Assembly: GCA_031291725.1 (NCBI GenBank)
Contig: JARLIM010000033.1
Span: forward strand, 1 to 64,000
Direction: 5' to 3'
Origin: Acetobacteraceae bacterium
GTDB lineage: Bacteria > Pseudomonadota > Alphaproteobacteria > Acetobacterales > Acetobacteraceae
Length of the DNA stretch: 64,000 nt
Shown one piece after another: positions 54,360-62,937 of the stretch. The notes under the pieces are model-generated. The model had not been told where the DNA came from, searched no databases, and was given only the letters and a program-made list of their open reading frames with translations. Position 1 is the stretch's first letter. The number at the start of each line of letters is the position of its first letter. A program made the position numbers and the translations under genes.

Positions 54360-56874
54360 GCAGCAGCAGGCGCCCCATGCTCGCCGTGCCGGGATGCCCG
54401 CTCAGCGCGAGCGAACTGAAGGCGGTGGCGGTGGTCAGGGCAGAAAACAATACGGCACGCGCCGTGGCGGTGCCGAGGAAGCTCCGCATGCCCTGTCGCC
54501 AGTTCATCACGAAATAGATGTTAAAACTCACCCCCACCCCCAACAGCAGCGGAAGGGCGATGATGTTGGCGAAATTCAACGGCAGCGGCAGCAGCACCGC
54601 CATCACCACGGTGATCGCCGCCGACAGCATCAACGCACCCAGCACCAGCACCACATCGAGCACCCGCCGCAGCACGACGAACAGCAACAGCGCAATCGCC
54701 CCCACCGCCCCCAACGCCGCCTGCCGGAAGGCACCGACAATCGTGCCTGCCGTCTCCACGATCACCACCGCCGAACCCGCCGCCTGCGGGGCGATGCCGC
54801 GCACCTGGGCGACGAAATCATGCAGCCCCTGGCTGTCGCGCGCGCTGGCCTTGCTCAACACCTGCACCCGCGCCCGCCCATCCGGCAATGTCCAATCCAC
54901 CGCGATATCCGGCGGAATATCGGCCGCCGTCACCGCATGGGCCGCCAAAGCGGCGCGCAGACGGCCCAGTTGCAGCGGCAGGAAGCGGGTCAGCGCGCTG
55001 TTGACCGACAGCACCGCCGCATCCGGCGCTGTGGCCAAAGCCGCCAGATCGCCCATCAATATGCGCACCGGTTCGCCTTTGACCGGGTCCGCTCGCACGC
55101 CATCCTCCAACTGCGCCAGGGCAGTGGCCGCGGCGGTGCGAATGCTGTCCGCCGTCACCGGGGCGGCCGGGCTGCGGCCCACGGCGAGGCTGGCATTCAA
55201 CACGCTCGCCGCATCGTCCAGCTGATCCAGCTTCGCCGGCTGATCTTCCGGCACGAAGCTGGTCAGGGTGAGCGCGTCGGAGACCAACGGCAGTGCGCGC
55301 AGCCTCACCGCCAGCGCATCGGCGGCCTGCTGGTTGGCGGCAACGATGTCGATGGAATACGGGTTGGTGAGCGGATCATCCATCATGTCCGACAACGCGC
55401 GCATCGCCTCGGTGTCGGGATTTTTGGTGTGCAGCGGGTCGCTGTCGAACGCCAGACGCGGCAGCAGCACCACGCCCAGCACCAGCACACATCCGGCCAA
55501 GGTCAGCACGATGGCGCGTTGACGGAACAGCACGGCCTCCAATCTGGCGGCCCAGGCAAAGCCGATCTCCGCCGTCTCCGCACGCGGATGACACAGGGCA
55601 AGGGCGGCGGGCAGGAAGATGACGCTGCACAGAAAGGCGAACACCATCCCGGCCCCGGCGATCAGCCCCAGCTCGGCCACCCCGCTGAAATCGGTCGGCA
55701 CGAAAGCGAGAAATCCCGCCGAGGTGGCCAACGCCGCCACCAAAATCTGCGGCCCGGCCACCCGCGCGGTGGCCTGCAACGCCGCCACCGGATCGTTCGT
55801 CAGCCGCCGCATCTCGCGCATCCGCACGCTGAACTGAATGCCGAAATCGACGGCAATGCCCACGAACAGCACCGCAAACGCCACCGAGACCAGATTGAGC
55901 TTGCCCACCGCCACAGCGGCAAAGCCGGTGGTGAACAGCAGGCCGAGCAGCAGACTGAACAGGATCGGCACAATCAGCCGCCAGGATTTCACCGCCAGCA
56001 CCAGCCAGATCAACACCAGCACCAGCGAGCCGACCGTGCCCGCCGCAGCCCCTTGGGCGACGGTGGAAAATTCCTCATCCGACAGCGCCACATCGCCGGT
56101 CAGCCGCACATGCGCCAACCCGGCTTTGACGAATTCCAGTTTGGCAATCTGCGCCCGCATGGCATCCGACGCCTCACCACCCGGCTCCAGCGCGTCATAA
56201 TCCAGCGTGGGATGCACCAGCACGAAGCGATATTTGCCCGCCTGCTCGGCCAACGACCCGGCCAGCAAATTTTCCCACGACAACGGCACCGGATGCCCGG
56301 ACAGGGCTGCGGCGAGCGATGTGTGGAACGCGGCCAATGATGGCGCATAGCCCTCCAGATCGGCTTGCCCGTGTTCCAGCCCCTGCCCGATCAACCCCAA
56401 CGCGCCGAACAGCCCACGCGCCGACGGATCGGCTGCGAGTTGGCCGAGAAAGGGTTGCGCGTCGATGGTTTGATCCAGCAAGGCGCCCAACGGCTTGGCG
56501 TCGAGGAACATCAGCCCGTTCTGCTCCAGATAGGGCGAGGCATCCGGGCGGCGCACGTCATGAAAATGCGTCGGATCCCGCGCCAGGGCGGCGCTCAGAT
56601 CGGCGGCGGTCTGCTCGGCTATCTCCGGCGTCGCGCCATCCACCAGCGCGACGAGCAAATCCTTGAATTGCGGGAAATCCTTGTTGAAGGCGATGTCCTG
56701 CTGCCGCCAGGGCAAGGATTCGGCGAACAGCTTGTCGGTGTCCGTCGAGACCCCCAACCATTGATACGCCGCCCCCACGCACAGCGCGCCGAGCATCGCC
56801 CCGAGCAGCACGGTCAGGCCCGCCCTGCGGCAGGCGAGGGCGACGATGGATTCCAGCAGGCGAGGCAGGTTCAT
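54277..56874 (-). CDS. hpnN: HpnN, RND-type hopanoid transporter
   Basis: An 865-residue MMPL/RND protein that moves hopanoids to the outer membrane. It has twelve predicted helices in two groups with large periplasmic loops: N-terminal SVALACRRAG-type helix, loop (residues 35-235), helices 2-6 including VSVAFAVLFVGIAVDFGIQFSVR near 350 with a buried Asp, second loop (about 490-690), and helices 8-12 with FANIIALPLLLGVGVSFNIYF. The ATG at 56874 gives MNLPRLLESIVALACRR; the frame runs to 57072. Located 50 kb from hpnMIJK, divergent from a MetE-like gene. Confidence 0.88.
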   Translation of the reverse strand: MNLPRLLESIVALACRRAGLTVLLGAMLGALCVGAAYQWLGVSTDTDKLFAESLPWRQQDIAFNKDFPQFKDLLVALVDGATPEIAEQTAADLSAALARDPTHFHDVRRPDASPYLEQNGLMFLDAKPLGALLDQTIDAQPFLGQLAADPSARGLFGALGLIGQGLEHGQADLEGYAPSLAAFHTSLAAALSGHPVPLSWENLLAGSLAEQAGKYRFVLVHPTLDYDALEPGGEASDAMRAQIAKLEFVKAGLAHVRLTGDVALSDEEFSTVAQGAAAGTVGSLVLVLIWLVLAVKSWRLIVPILFSLLLGLLFTTGFAAVAVGKLNLVSVAFAVLFVGIAVDFGIQFSVRMREMRRLTNDPVAALQATARVAGPQILVAALATSAGFLAFVPTDFSGVAELGLIAGAGMVFAFLCSVIFLPAALALCHPRAETAEIGFAWAARLEAVLFRQRAIVLTLAGCVLVLGVVLLPRLAFDSDPLHTKNPDTEAMRALSDMMDDPLTNPYSIDIVAANQQAADALAVRLRALPLVSDALTLTSFVPEDQPAKLDQLDDAASVLNASLAVGRSPAAPVTADSIRTAAATALAQLEDGVRADPVKGEPVRILMGDLAALATAPDAAVLSVNSALTRFLPLQLGRLRAALAAHAVTAADIPPDIAVDWTLPDGRARVQVLSKASARDSQGLHDFVAQVRGIAPQAAGSAVVIVETAGTIVGAFRQAALGAVGAIALLLFVVLRRVLDVVLVLGALMLSAAITVVMAVLLPLPLNFANIIALPLLLGVGVSFNIYFVMNWRQGMRSFLGTATARAVLFSALTTATAFSSLALSGHPGTASMGRLLLLSLGATLAATWLVLPALLSVLMPKRRW

Positions 56875-56999
56875 TGCGACGAACAGGTCCGGTTGCGCGG
56901 CGGGGATAGCCCTATTGCGCGCCCAGGTCCATCGCTGCGCACTCTTGCCTCTTGCCCATTCGCAGGCATATTCGGAGAAATCCTTCGGAGGAAAACCAA

Positions 57000-58121
57000 A
57001 TGTCGCAGCCTGTCCGCACCCGCCCCCCCTTCCGCGCCGATCATGTCGGCTCGCTCCTGCGCCCGGTGGCACTGCGTGAAGCCCGCGCCAAGCGCGTGCT
57101 GGGCGAACTCAGCGCAGAGGTGCTGCGCGAGATTGAGAACGCCTGCATCGTCGACGCCATCAAGAAGCAGGAAAGCATCGGCCTGCGCGCCTCCACCGAT
57201 GGCGAATATCGCCGCGCCTATTGGCATTATGATTTCATCAGCAAGCTCGATGGCGTGGAGTTGGTCACGCCCAAGCAGGACGTGCATTTCTCCGGCGGCA
57301 CGCTGCTGCCCAAGAGCCTGGAAGTGCATGGCAAGGTTGGCTATTCGCACCCGATCATGGTGGACGATTTCAAATTCGTCGCCTCCCACGTCACCACATC
57401 GGTGGCCAAGCAAACCATCCCGTCGCCCTCCGTGCTGCATTTCCGGGGCGGCCGTCAGGCGATCGACCGCGCGATCTACCCGGAGCTGGACGGGTTTTTC
57501 ACCGATCTCGGCAATGCCTATAAGGGCGCTGTGTCCTCCTTCGCCGATGCCGGGTGCCGCTATTTGCAGCTGGATGAGGTCAACATCGCCTATCTGTGCG
57601 ACCCCGCGCAGATCGAGGGCCTGAAGGCGCGCGGCGAACATGTGGACGGCCTGTTGCAGGAATATGGCCGGATGATCAACACCGCCATCGATGGTCGCCC
57701 GGAAGACATGGCGATCTCGATGCATCTCTGCCGTGGCAACTTCAAATCCACCTGGTTTGCCGCCGGTGGCTATGAGCCGGTGGCCGATGTGCTGTTCAAC
57801 CAGATCAATGTCGATGCGTATTTCATGGAATACGACACCGACCGCGCCGGTGGCTTCGAGCCGCTGCGCCTGCTGCCGAAGGGCCACAAGGTGGTGGTGC
57901 TCGGCATCATGACCTCCAAGACCGGCGAGCTGGAAACGGCGGATTTCCTCAAGCGCCGCATCGAGGAAGCCGCCAAATACGCGCCGCTGGAACAGCTGGC
58001 CATCAGCCCGCAATGCGGCTTCGCCTCCACCGAGGAAGGCAACACCCTCAGTGAAGACCAGCAGTGGAAGAAGCTGGAATTGCTGGTCAAAGTGGCCGAA
58101 GACGTGTGGGGTTCGGTTTAA
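57000..58121 (+). CDS. MetE-like cobalamin-independent methionine synthase family protein
   Basis: A 373-residue protein of the MetE C-terminal (UROD/MetE-like) family, half the size of full MetE. It keeps [11 protein letters not shown] near the N terminus (residues 11-21), [16 protein letters not shown] (D/E near 190), the zinc ligands His-x-Cys in [11 protein letters not shown] near 243 and Cys in ISPQCGFAS near 340. Such short proteins transfer methyl groups to homocysteine or other thiols from varied donors. GGAGG upstream supports the ATG at 57000. It stands 19 bp before the second sdhA. Confidence 0.85.
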   Translation: MSQPVRTRPPFRADHVGSLLRPVALREARAKRVLGELSAEVLREIENACIVDAIKKQESIGLRASTDGEYRRAYWHYDFISKLDGVELVTPKQDVHFSGGTLLPKSLEVHGKVGYSHPIMVDDFKFVASHVTTSVAKQTIPSPSVLHFRGGRQAIDRAIYPELDGFFTDLGNAYKGAVSSFADAGCRYLQLDEVNIAYLCDPAQIEGLKARGEHVDGLLQEYGRMINTAIDGRPEDMAISMHLCRGNFKSTWFAAGGYEPVADVLFNQINVDAYFMEYDTDRAGGFEPLRLLPKGHKVVVLGIMTSKTGELETADFLKRRIEEAAKYAPLEQLAISPQCGFASTEEGNTLSEDQQWKKLELLVKVAEDVWGSV

Positions 58122-58140
58122 GTTCGACAGGGGGAAGACG

Positions 58141-59931
58141 ATGCCCAGCGCCTACACCATCATCGACCACACCTATGACGTCGTGGTTGTCGGCGCGGGT
58201 GGCGCGGGCATGCGCGCCACCCTCGGCATGGGGGCGGCGGGGCTGAAGACCGCCTGCATCACCAAGGTCTTCCCCACCCGCTCCCACACCGTGGCAGCGC
58301 AAGGTGGCATTTCGGCGGCCTTGGGCAATTGCGGCCCGGATGATTGGCGCTGGCATATGTACGACACCGTCAAAGGTGCGGACTGGCTCGGCGATCAGGA
58401 CAGCATCGAATATATGTGCCGGGAGGCCATCCCGGCCATTCTGGAACTTGAACATATGGGCGTGCCGTTCTCCCGCACCGAGGACGGCAAGATCTATCAA
58501 CGCCCGTTTGGCGGCCACACGCAGAATTACGGCAAAGACCCCGCCTTTCGCGGCTGCTCCGCCGCCGACCGATCCGGTCACGCCATTTTGCACACGCTGT
58601 ATCAACAAAGTCTGAAGCACGAGGTGGAATTCTTCGTTGAATACTTCGCGCTCGACCTGATCATGGATGCCGAGGGGGCCTGTCGCGGTGTGATGGCGTG
58701 GTGCCTGGAAGACGGCACCATCCACCGCTTCCGGGCGCAGAAAACCGTGCTCGCCACCGGCGGCTATGGCCGCGCCTATCTGTCCTGCACCTCGGCCCAT
58801 ACCTGCACCGGCGATGGCGGCGGCATGGCGATGCGGGCCGGCATTCCAACACAGGACATGGAGTTCGTGCAATTCCACCCCACCGGCATCTTCCCGGCCG
58901 GCTGCCTGATCACCGAAGGCGTGCGCGGCGAAGGCGGCTATCTGACCAATTCGGAAGGCGAGCGGTTCATGGAACGCTATGCGCCGACCGCCAAGGACCT
59001 CGCCTCGCGCGATGTGGTCTCCCGCTCGATGACGATGGAGATCAATGAAGGCCGCGGCGTGGGGCCAAACAAGGACCACATCCTGCTGCACATCGAGCAT
59101 CTGGGCGAGGATCTGCTCAATGAGCGCCTGCCCGGCATCCGCGAAACCGCCAAGGTGTTCGCCGGCATCGATGTGACCAAACAACCGATCCCGGTGTTGC
59201 CCACCGTGCATTACAACATGGGTGGCGTGCCGACGAACACCCAGACCGAGGTTCTACGCCCCAGCGCCGCCCATCCGCAGGCCATCGTGCCCGGCCTGAT
59301 GGCGGTCGGCGAGGCGGCCTGCGTGTCGGTGCATGGCGCGAACCGGCTGGGCACCAATTCGCTGCTCGACCTGGTGGTGTTCGGCCGCGCCGCCGCGCAA
59401 CACGCCGCCGCCACACTCAAGCCCGGCGCCGCGCAAGCCCCACTGCCTGCCGATGCCGGCACCGCCTCGCTCGACCGGCTCGATCGCAAGCGCCACGCCA
59501 CCGGCGGCACGCGGGTGGCCGAGTTGCGCGACCGCATGCAGCGCACCATGCAAAGCCATGCCGCCGTCTTCCGCAGTTCCGCCTCCCTGATCGAAGGGGT
59601 GGCGAAGATGCAGCAGATCTGGGGCGGGCAGAGCGATATCGGCCTGTCTGACCGCTCCATGGTGTGGAATTCCGACCTCACCGACGCGCTCGAACTCGAC
59701 AATCTGCTCGCCAACGCGATGGTGACGATGGCCAGTGCCGAGAACCGGAAGGAAAGCCGGGGTGCGCACGCGCATGACGATTTCCCCGAGCGCGACGATG
59801 CGGAGTGGATGAAACACACCATCTCGCTCGTCGCCGAGAACGGTGTGGTCGCACTGAGCGACGCGCCGGTGCGCAATTTCACCATGACCAACGACGTGCA
59901 GCCATTCCCGCCGAAAAAGCGGGTGTATTAG
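58141..59931 (+). CDS. sdhA: Second succinate dehydrogenase flavoprotein-like protein
   Basis: A 596-residue protein close to full identity in key regions to the operon SdhA at 10294: FAD fold [21 protein letters not shown] flavinylation site, [12 protein letters not shown] and [12 protein letters not shown], and the same C terminus PFPPKKRVY. No sdhB, sdhC or sdhD accompanies it, unlike the first copy. It follows a MetE-like gene and has its own GGGGAAG ribosome-binding site. It may replace SdhA under some condition, be a fumarate reductase-like flavoprotein, or be a duplicated copy drifting; the sequence alone does not decide. Confidence 0.88.
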   Translation: MPSAYTIIDHTYDVVVVGAGGAGMRATLGMGAAGLKTACITKVFPTRSHTVAAQGGISAALGNCGPDDWRWHMYDTVKGADWLGDQDSIEYMCREAIPAILELEHMGVPFSRTEDGKIYQRPFGGHTQNYGKDPAFRGCSAADRSGHAILHTLYQQSLKHEVEFFVEYFALDLIMDAEGACRGVMAWCLEDGTIHRFRAQKTVLATGGYGRAYLSCTSAHTCTGDGGGMAMRAGIPTQDMEFVQFHPTGIFPAGCLITEGVRGEGGYLTNSEGERFMERYAPTAKDLASRDVVSRSMTMEINEGRGVGPNKDHILLHIEHLGEDLLNERLPGIRETAKVFAGIDVTKQPIPVLPTVHYNMGGVPTNTQTEVLRPSAAHPQAIVPGLMAVGEAACVSVHGANRLGTNSLLDLVVFGRAAAQHAAATLKPGAAQAPLPADAGTASLDRLDRKRHATGGTRVAELRDRMQRTMQSHAAVFRSSASLIEGVAKMQQIWGGQSDIGLSDRSMVWNSDLTDALELDNLLANAMVTMASAENRKESRGAHAHDDFPERDDAEWMKHTISLVAENGVVALSDAPVRNFTMTNDVQPFPPKKRVY

Positions 59932-60019
59932 CGCCATTAAATAATGCTTCCCTGATCGATGAATTTCTCGTTAAGTTTTTGGTGAGACCAACACCACGCC
60001 ACAAGCTAAGGAGAATGCC

Positions 60020-60181
60020 ATGCGTTTCCTGTCGCTGATCGCAGCCCTTCTGGTCGCCGCCACTCTCCCGGCTCTGGCCGCGCCTCCGCCGGTTCCCGAG
60101 CCGGTGAGCATGTCGCTTCTTGCCGTCGGCATCGGTGGGGCTGCCGTTGTGCGCGCGCTGCGCAATAAACGCCGGAAGTAA
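60020..60181 (+). CDS. PEP-CTERM microprotein (53 residues)
   Basis: A 53-residue frame with AAGGAG 6-7 bases before ATG 60020. It begins with a Sec signal peptide (MRFLSLIAALLVAATLPALA, cleavage after ALA) and continues almost at once into a PEP-CTERM sorting signal: VPEP at residues 25-28, a hydrophobic helix (MSLLAVGIGGAAVVRAL) and the basic tail RNKRRK. Only about four residues lie between leader and sorting signal, so there is essentially no passenger domain. It is followed by a strong terminator, so it is transcribed alone. An exosortase would process it; none is in the window. Confidence 0.75.
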   Translation: MRFLSLIAALLVAATLPALAAPPPVPEPVSMSLLAVGIGGAAVVRALRNKRRK

Positions 60182-60217
60182 CGCGCGGCCATTCGAACAC
60201 CTGCGTCTGCATTTTCA

Positions 60218-60257
60218 GAACCGCTGGTCCTCACCGGGCCAGCGGTTCTTTGTCTTT
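60218..60257 (+). terminator. Intrinsic terminator after the PEP-CTERM gene
   Basis: A perfect 10-bp stem GAACCGCTGG/CCAGCGGTTC (60218-60227 and 60239-60248) with an 11-base loop, followed by TTTGTCTTT. It stands 36 bp after the stop codon. Confidence 0.85.
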
Positions 60258-60315
60258 ACGGCCCTTCGCTGACGTCGCAGGCTGACGGCCAATGTGACAC
60301 TCGGGAGAGATTGAT

Positions 60316-61029
60316 ATGGCGCGTTTCACGGATCAGGTGGCCGTCGTCACCGGCGGCGCCTCCGGCATCGGGGCGGCGATTGTCGCAAGGCTGCGCTCCG
60401 AGGGCGCGAAAGTGTCGATCTGGGATCTCACCCTGGCCAGCGATGGCGATCATGCCGTGGCCGTTGACCTCACCGACCCCACAGCCGCCGAGCGCGCCAC
60501 CGCCGCCACGCTGGCGGCTTTCGGCCGCATCGATATTCTCGTCGCCTGCGCCGGCATCACCGGGCCGAACGGCGCGACGTGGGAATATGCCGTTTCCGAT
60601 TGGCTGCGGGTGATCGACATCAACCTCAACGCGGTCTTCTACACCTGCCGCGCGGTGGTGCCGGTGATGAAGGCGGCCAATTACGGCCGAATCGTCAACA
60701 TCGCCTCGATCGCCGGCAAGGAGGGCAATCCGAATGGTGCGGCCTATTCGGCATCGAAGGCGGGCGTGATCGCGCTGACCAAATCACTCGGCAAGGAACT
60801 CGCCACCACCAAAATCTGCGTCAACGCCGTCGCCCCCGCCGCCGTGCAATCGCCGCTGTTTGCGCAGATGACGCCGGAATTCCTCGATTATATCCTGTCG
60901 AAAATCCCGATGGGCCGCTTTGGCGAGGTGGAGGAAGTGGCGAGCCTGGTGTGTTGGCTGGCCTCTCAGGAAGCCTCGTTCAGCACCGGCGCAACCTTCG
61001 ACTGCTCGGGTGGCCGGGCAACATTCTGA
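60316..61029 (+). CDS. Short-chain dehydrogenase/reductase
   Basis: A 237-residue classical SDR: cofactor motif TGGASGIGAAIV (residues 12-23), VACAGITG in place of NNAG, catalytic Ser near 132 (IVNIASIAG) and YSASK with Tyr145 and Lys149. Asp36 (IWDLTLA) after strand 2 suggests NAD(H) preference. Substrate unknown; such enzymes include 3-oxoacyl-ACP reductase-like and sugar dehydrogenases. It is 17 bp before a DOPA-dioxygenase-like gene. Confidence 0.85.
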   Translation: MARFTDQVAVVTGGASGIGAAIVARLRSEGAKVSIWDLTLASDGDHAVAVDLTDPTAAERATAATLAAFGRIDILVACAGITGPNGATWEYAVSDWLRVIDINLNAVFYTCRAVVPVMKAANYGRIVNIASIAGKEGNPNGAAYSASKAGVIALTKSLGKELATTKICVNAVAPAAVQSPLFAQMTPEFLDYILSKIPMGRFGEVEEVASLVCWLASQEASFSTGATFDCSGGRATF

Positions 61030-61046
61030 GGCAGGAGGGACCGCAG

Positions 61047-61388
61047 ATGGACGGCATTCACGGCTGGCACGCACATATCTATTACGACCCCGCCACCACA
61101 CGGAGCGCGGCGGAGCGATTGCGCGCGCAAATCGGTGCGCGGTTCAGCGTGGTATTGGGCCGCTGGCACGACGTAAATGTGGGGCCGCATCCACAGGCAA
61201 TGTATCAGGTTGCGTTCGGAAATGAAGTATTTTCTGAACTCGTTGCGTTTCTGGCTCTCAATCGAGCTGGCCTAGCGATACTTATTCACCCTGAAACCGG
61301 AGATGAATTGGCCGATCATCGGGATCATTCCATGTGGATGGGAGACGTTTTGAAACTTAATCTTTCAGTTTTTCAAAAATCCCAATGA
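61047..61388 (+). CDS. DOPA 4,5-dioxygenase-like protein
   Basis: A 113-residue protein resembling the DOPA 4,5-dioxygenase (extradiol) family: WHAHIYYDP at the start, GRWHDVNVGPHPQAMYQVAF, ILIHPETGDELADHRDHS with several histidines that could bind iron. AGGAGG 8 bases upstream of the ATG at 61047. In the 3-prime half, from about 61205, codon use turns sharply AT-rich (CTTATTCACCCTGAAACC and similar), unlike the first half; this suggests recombination with a donor of lower GC content. It shares a likely operon with the SDR. Confidence 0.75.
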   Translation: MDGIHGWHAHIYYDPATTRSAAERLRAQIGARFSVVLGRWHDVNVGPHPQAMYQVAFGNEVFSELVAFLALNRAGLAILIHPETGDELADHRDHSMWMGDVLKLNLSVFQKSQ

Positions 61389-61503
61389 CGTGATGCATGG
61401 AAACTCTATCAATGCATGAATTCCTATTTTTTCATGAATTGTCATGCTGTGCATGATTTGTCACTTCACGGCGCTGTGTCTTCCAATTCAGGGTCTAAAA
61501 GGC

Positions 61504-61518
61504 GTTAACTGTTAACTG
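61504..61518. promoter_or_regulatory. Tandem GTTAACT operator-like motif
   Basis: GTTAACTGTTAACTG is a direct repeat of GTTAACT and at the same time a palindrome (GTTAAC-T-GTTAAC). It lies 32 bp before the start of the 46-residue membrane protein, in AT-rich DNA, where a regulator or -10 region is expected. Confidence 0.35.
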
Positions 61519-61549
61519 AAAATAAAGGTTGCAGTTCAGGAGTTGAGTT

Positions 61550-61690
61550 ATGTCCCACCAAGCATCCACTGGCCGCGTTGAGGGCCTCCTCGCGCGTGAA
61601 CTCGGAGGGGTCCCGCTGGTGCTCATCATCTGCGCTGTGGCCGCCGTTGTGCTCGGGTTTGGCGTGGCGATGACATCCTCGCTCACCTGA
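61550..61690 (+). CDS. Small single-span membrane protein (46 residues)
   Basis: A 46-residue frame with AGGAG 7 bases before the ATG at 61550. Residues 20-41 (GVPLVLIICAVAAVVLGFGV) form one membrane helix; the N-terminal 20 residues contain EGLLARELG. A perfect 11-bp terminator stem follows, so the gene looks expressed as a unit on its own. Flp-pilin-like proteins are of this size, but the typical glutamate processing site of Flp pilins is not seen. No family is recognised. Confidence 0.65.
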   Translation: MSHQASTGRVEGLLARELGGVPLVLIICAVAAVVLGFGVAMTSSLT

Positions 61691-61714
61691 CATCGACCTC
61701 ATGCGAACACGTGG

Positions 61715-61751
61715 CGGCCGGGTCATGCGTGACCCGGCCGTTGTTGTTTTC
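61715..61751 (+). terminator. Intrinsic terminator after the small membrane protein gene
   Basis: A perfect 11-bp stem CGGCCGGGTCA/TGACCCGGCCG with tetraloop TGCG (61715-61740), followed by TTGTTGTTTTC. It lies 24 bp after the stop and 12 bp before the end of the convergent amidohydrolase gene. Confidence 0.88.
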
Positions 61752-61762
61752 AGCCCCGGCTT

Positions 61763-62812
61763 TTAGGCCCAGCGCGGCAGAAATGTCTGAGCGTTACCAC
61801 GTTCGATCATCGCCATCGTCTTGGCATCGAAGATTTTTTGCAGATTGGCGATTTGATCCGCCGAAGTGCGATACGGGTAATCGCTGCCGAAGACGATCTG
61901 CGTGCTGGCCACCATCTGACGCAGGGCGGCCATCGTCACCGGGTTCGCGGCCTGGGCGGTGTCGTAATAGAAGCGGCCGATCTGCGCCATCACGCGGTTA
62001 TAGTTCAAATCCTTCCATTTCGGCCCGTAATGCGGCAGTTGGGTGGTGAAGCGCTCGATGAACGAGGTGATCGAGCCCCCGGCATGCGAGAACAGGAACT
62101 TGATATCCGGCATTTTCTCCGCCGCGCCGCTCATCACCAGACTGCCGATGGTGCGCGTGGTGTCGGTGCCGTATTCAATGGCGACATCCGCCAGACCGCC
62201 AAGGTTGACGCAGCAGGACGGGCCAAGCGGGTGAACATACACCGTGGCCTTGCGCCGGTTCAGCTCGGCAAATACCGGCGCAAAATCAGGGTCGCCGAGA
62301 TATTTTTCACCGTAGCTGGTCATAAAGCCGATGCCATCCGCCTTCAGCACATCGAGTGCGTAGGCGATTTCCTTCAGCGTTTCATCCACATAAGGCATTG
62401 GCACAACAGCAAACAGGCCGAAACGGCCCGGATATTTCCGCGCCAGACCGGCCGCATAGTCATTGCTCTCCCGCGCCAATGCCGCAGCCCCCGCCGCCGG
62501 CAGGAACGACACCGCGGGCTGTGTCACCGATAGGATCGAGGTGGCGGTGCCAGCGCGCTCCATATCTTCCAGCGTGTGCTCGGGCGTCCAATTGTTGATC
62601 GGCGGTGCGTCCATCTTCGCCTTTTTGAGGGCGGCCACCCAAGTGGGCGGACAAACATGATGGTGGGTATCGATCCGGTGCGGCTTATCCTGCGCCATGC
62701 CCGGCCCGGCCACGGCGGTGGCGGCCAAGGCGGTGGCGGCTCCCAGAAATCCACGACGGCCAAGCTGTGGCGACGCGCAGTCACAGCCTGCAAAGAAGCG
62801 CGAACGCTGCAT
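61763..62812 (-). CDS. Tat-exported amidohydrolase (amidohydrolase 2 family)
   Basis: A 349-residue protein with a twin-arginine signal (GRRGFLGAATALAATAVAG, residues 18-36, likely cleavage at GMAQ) and the amidohydrolase-2 metal site HIDTHHHVCPP-type RIDTHHHVCPP near residue 47, VYVHPLGP near 193, SHAGGSI near 245 and FGSDYPYRTS near 307. Relatives decarboxylate aromatic acids such as 6-methylsalicylate or gamma-resorcylate, or hydrolyse lactones; the true substrate is unknown. Periplasmic location is unusual for this family. It ends 12 bp from a terminator of the opposite gene. Confidence 0.83.
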   Translation of the reverse strand: MQRSRFFAGCDCASPQLGRRGFLGAATALAATAVAGPGMAQDKPHRIDTHHHVCPPTWVAALKKAKMDAPPINNWTPEHTLEDMERAGTATSILSVTQPAVSFLPAAGAAALARESNDYAAGLARKYPGRFGLFAVVPMPYVDETLKEIAYALDVLKADGIGFMTSYGEKYLGDPDFAPVFAELNRRKATVYVHPLGPSCCVNLGGLADVAIEYGTDTTRTIGSLVMSGAAEKMPDIKFLFSHAGGSITSFIERFTTQLPHYGPKWKDLNYNRVMAQIGRFYYDTAQAANPVTMAALRQMVASTQIVFGSDYPYRTSADQIANLQKIFDAKTMAMIERGNAQTFLPRWA

Positions 62813-62937
62813 GAGTTTTCCCTCCCTGTTTTTGGGATCTTTCGATCCTGAACCAGTAGCCTGCTCAAACCCTGCGCGATGGTCAATCGCTGCCAGACAG
62901 GGTTAGGATCACCCGGCCAAAGGGGGAGATGATCGAC

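Noticed and set aside
54394-56340. 648-codon plus-strand frame opposite hpnN
   Set aside because: Gln/His/Arg-rich repetitive composition, antisense to a clear RND transporter.
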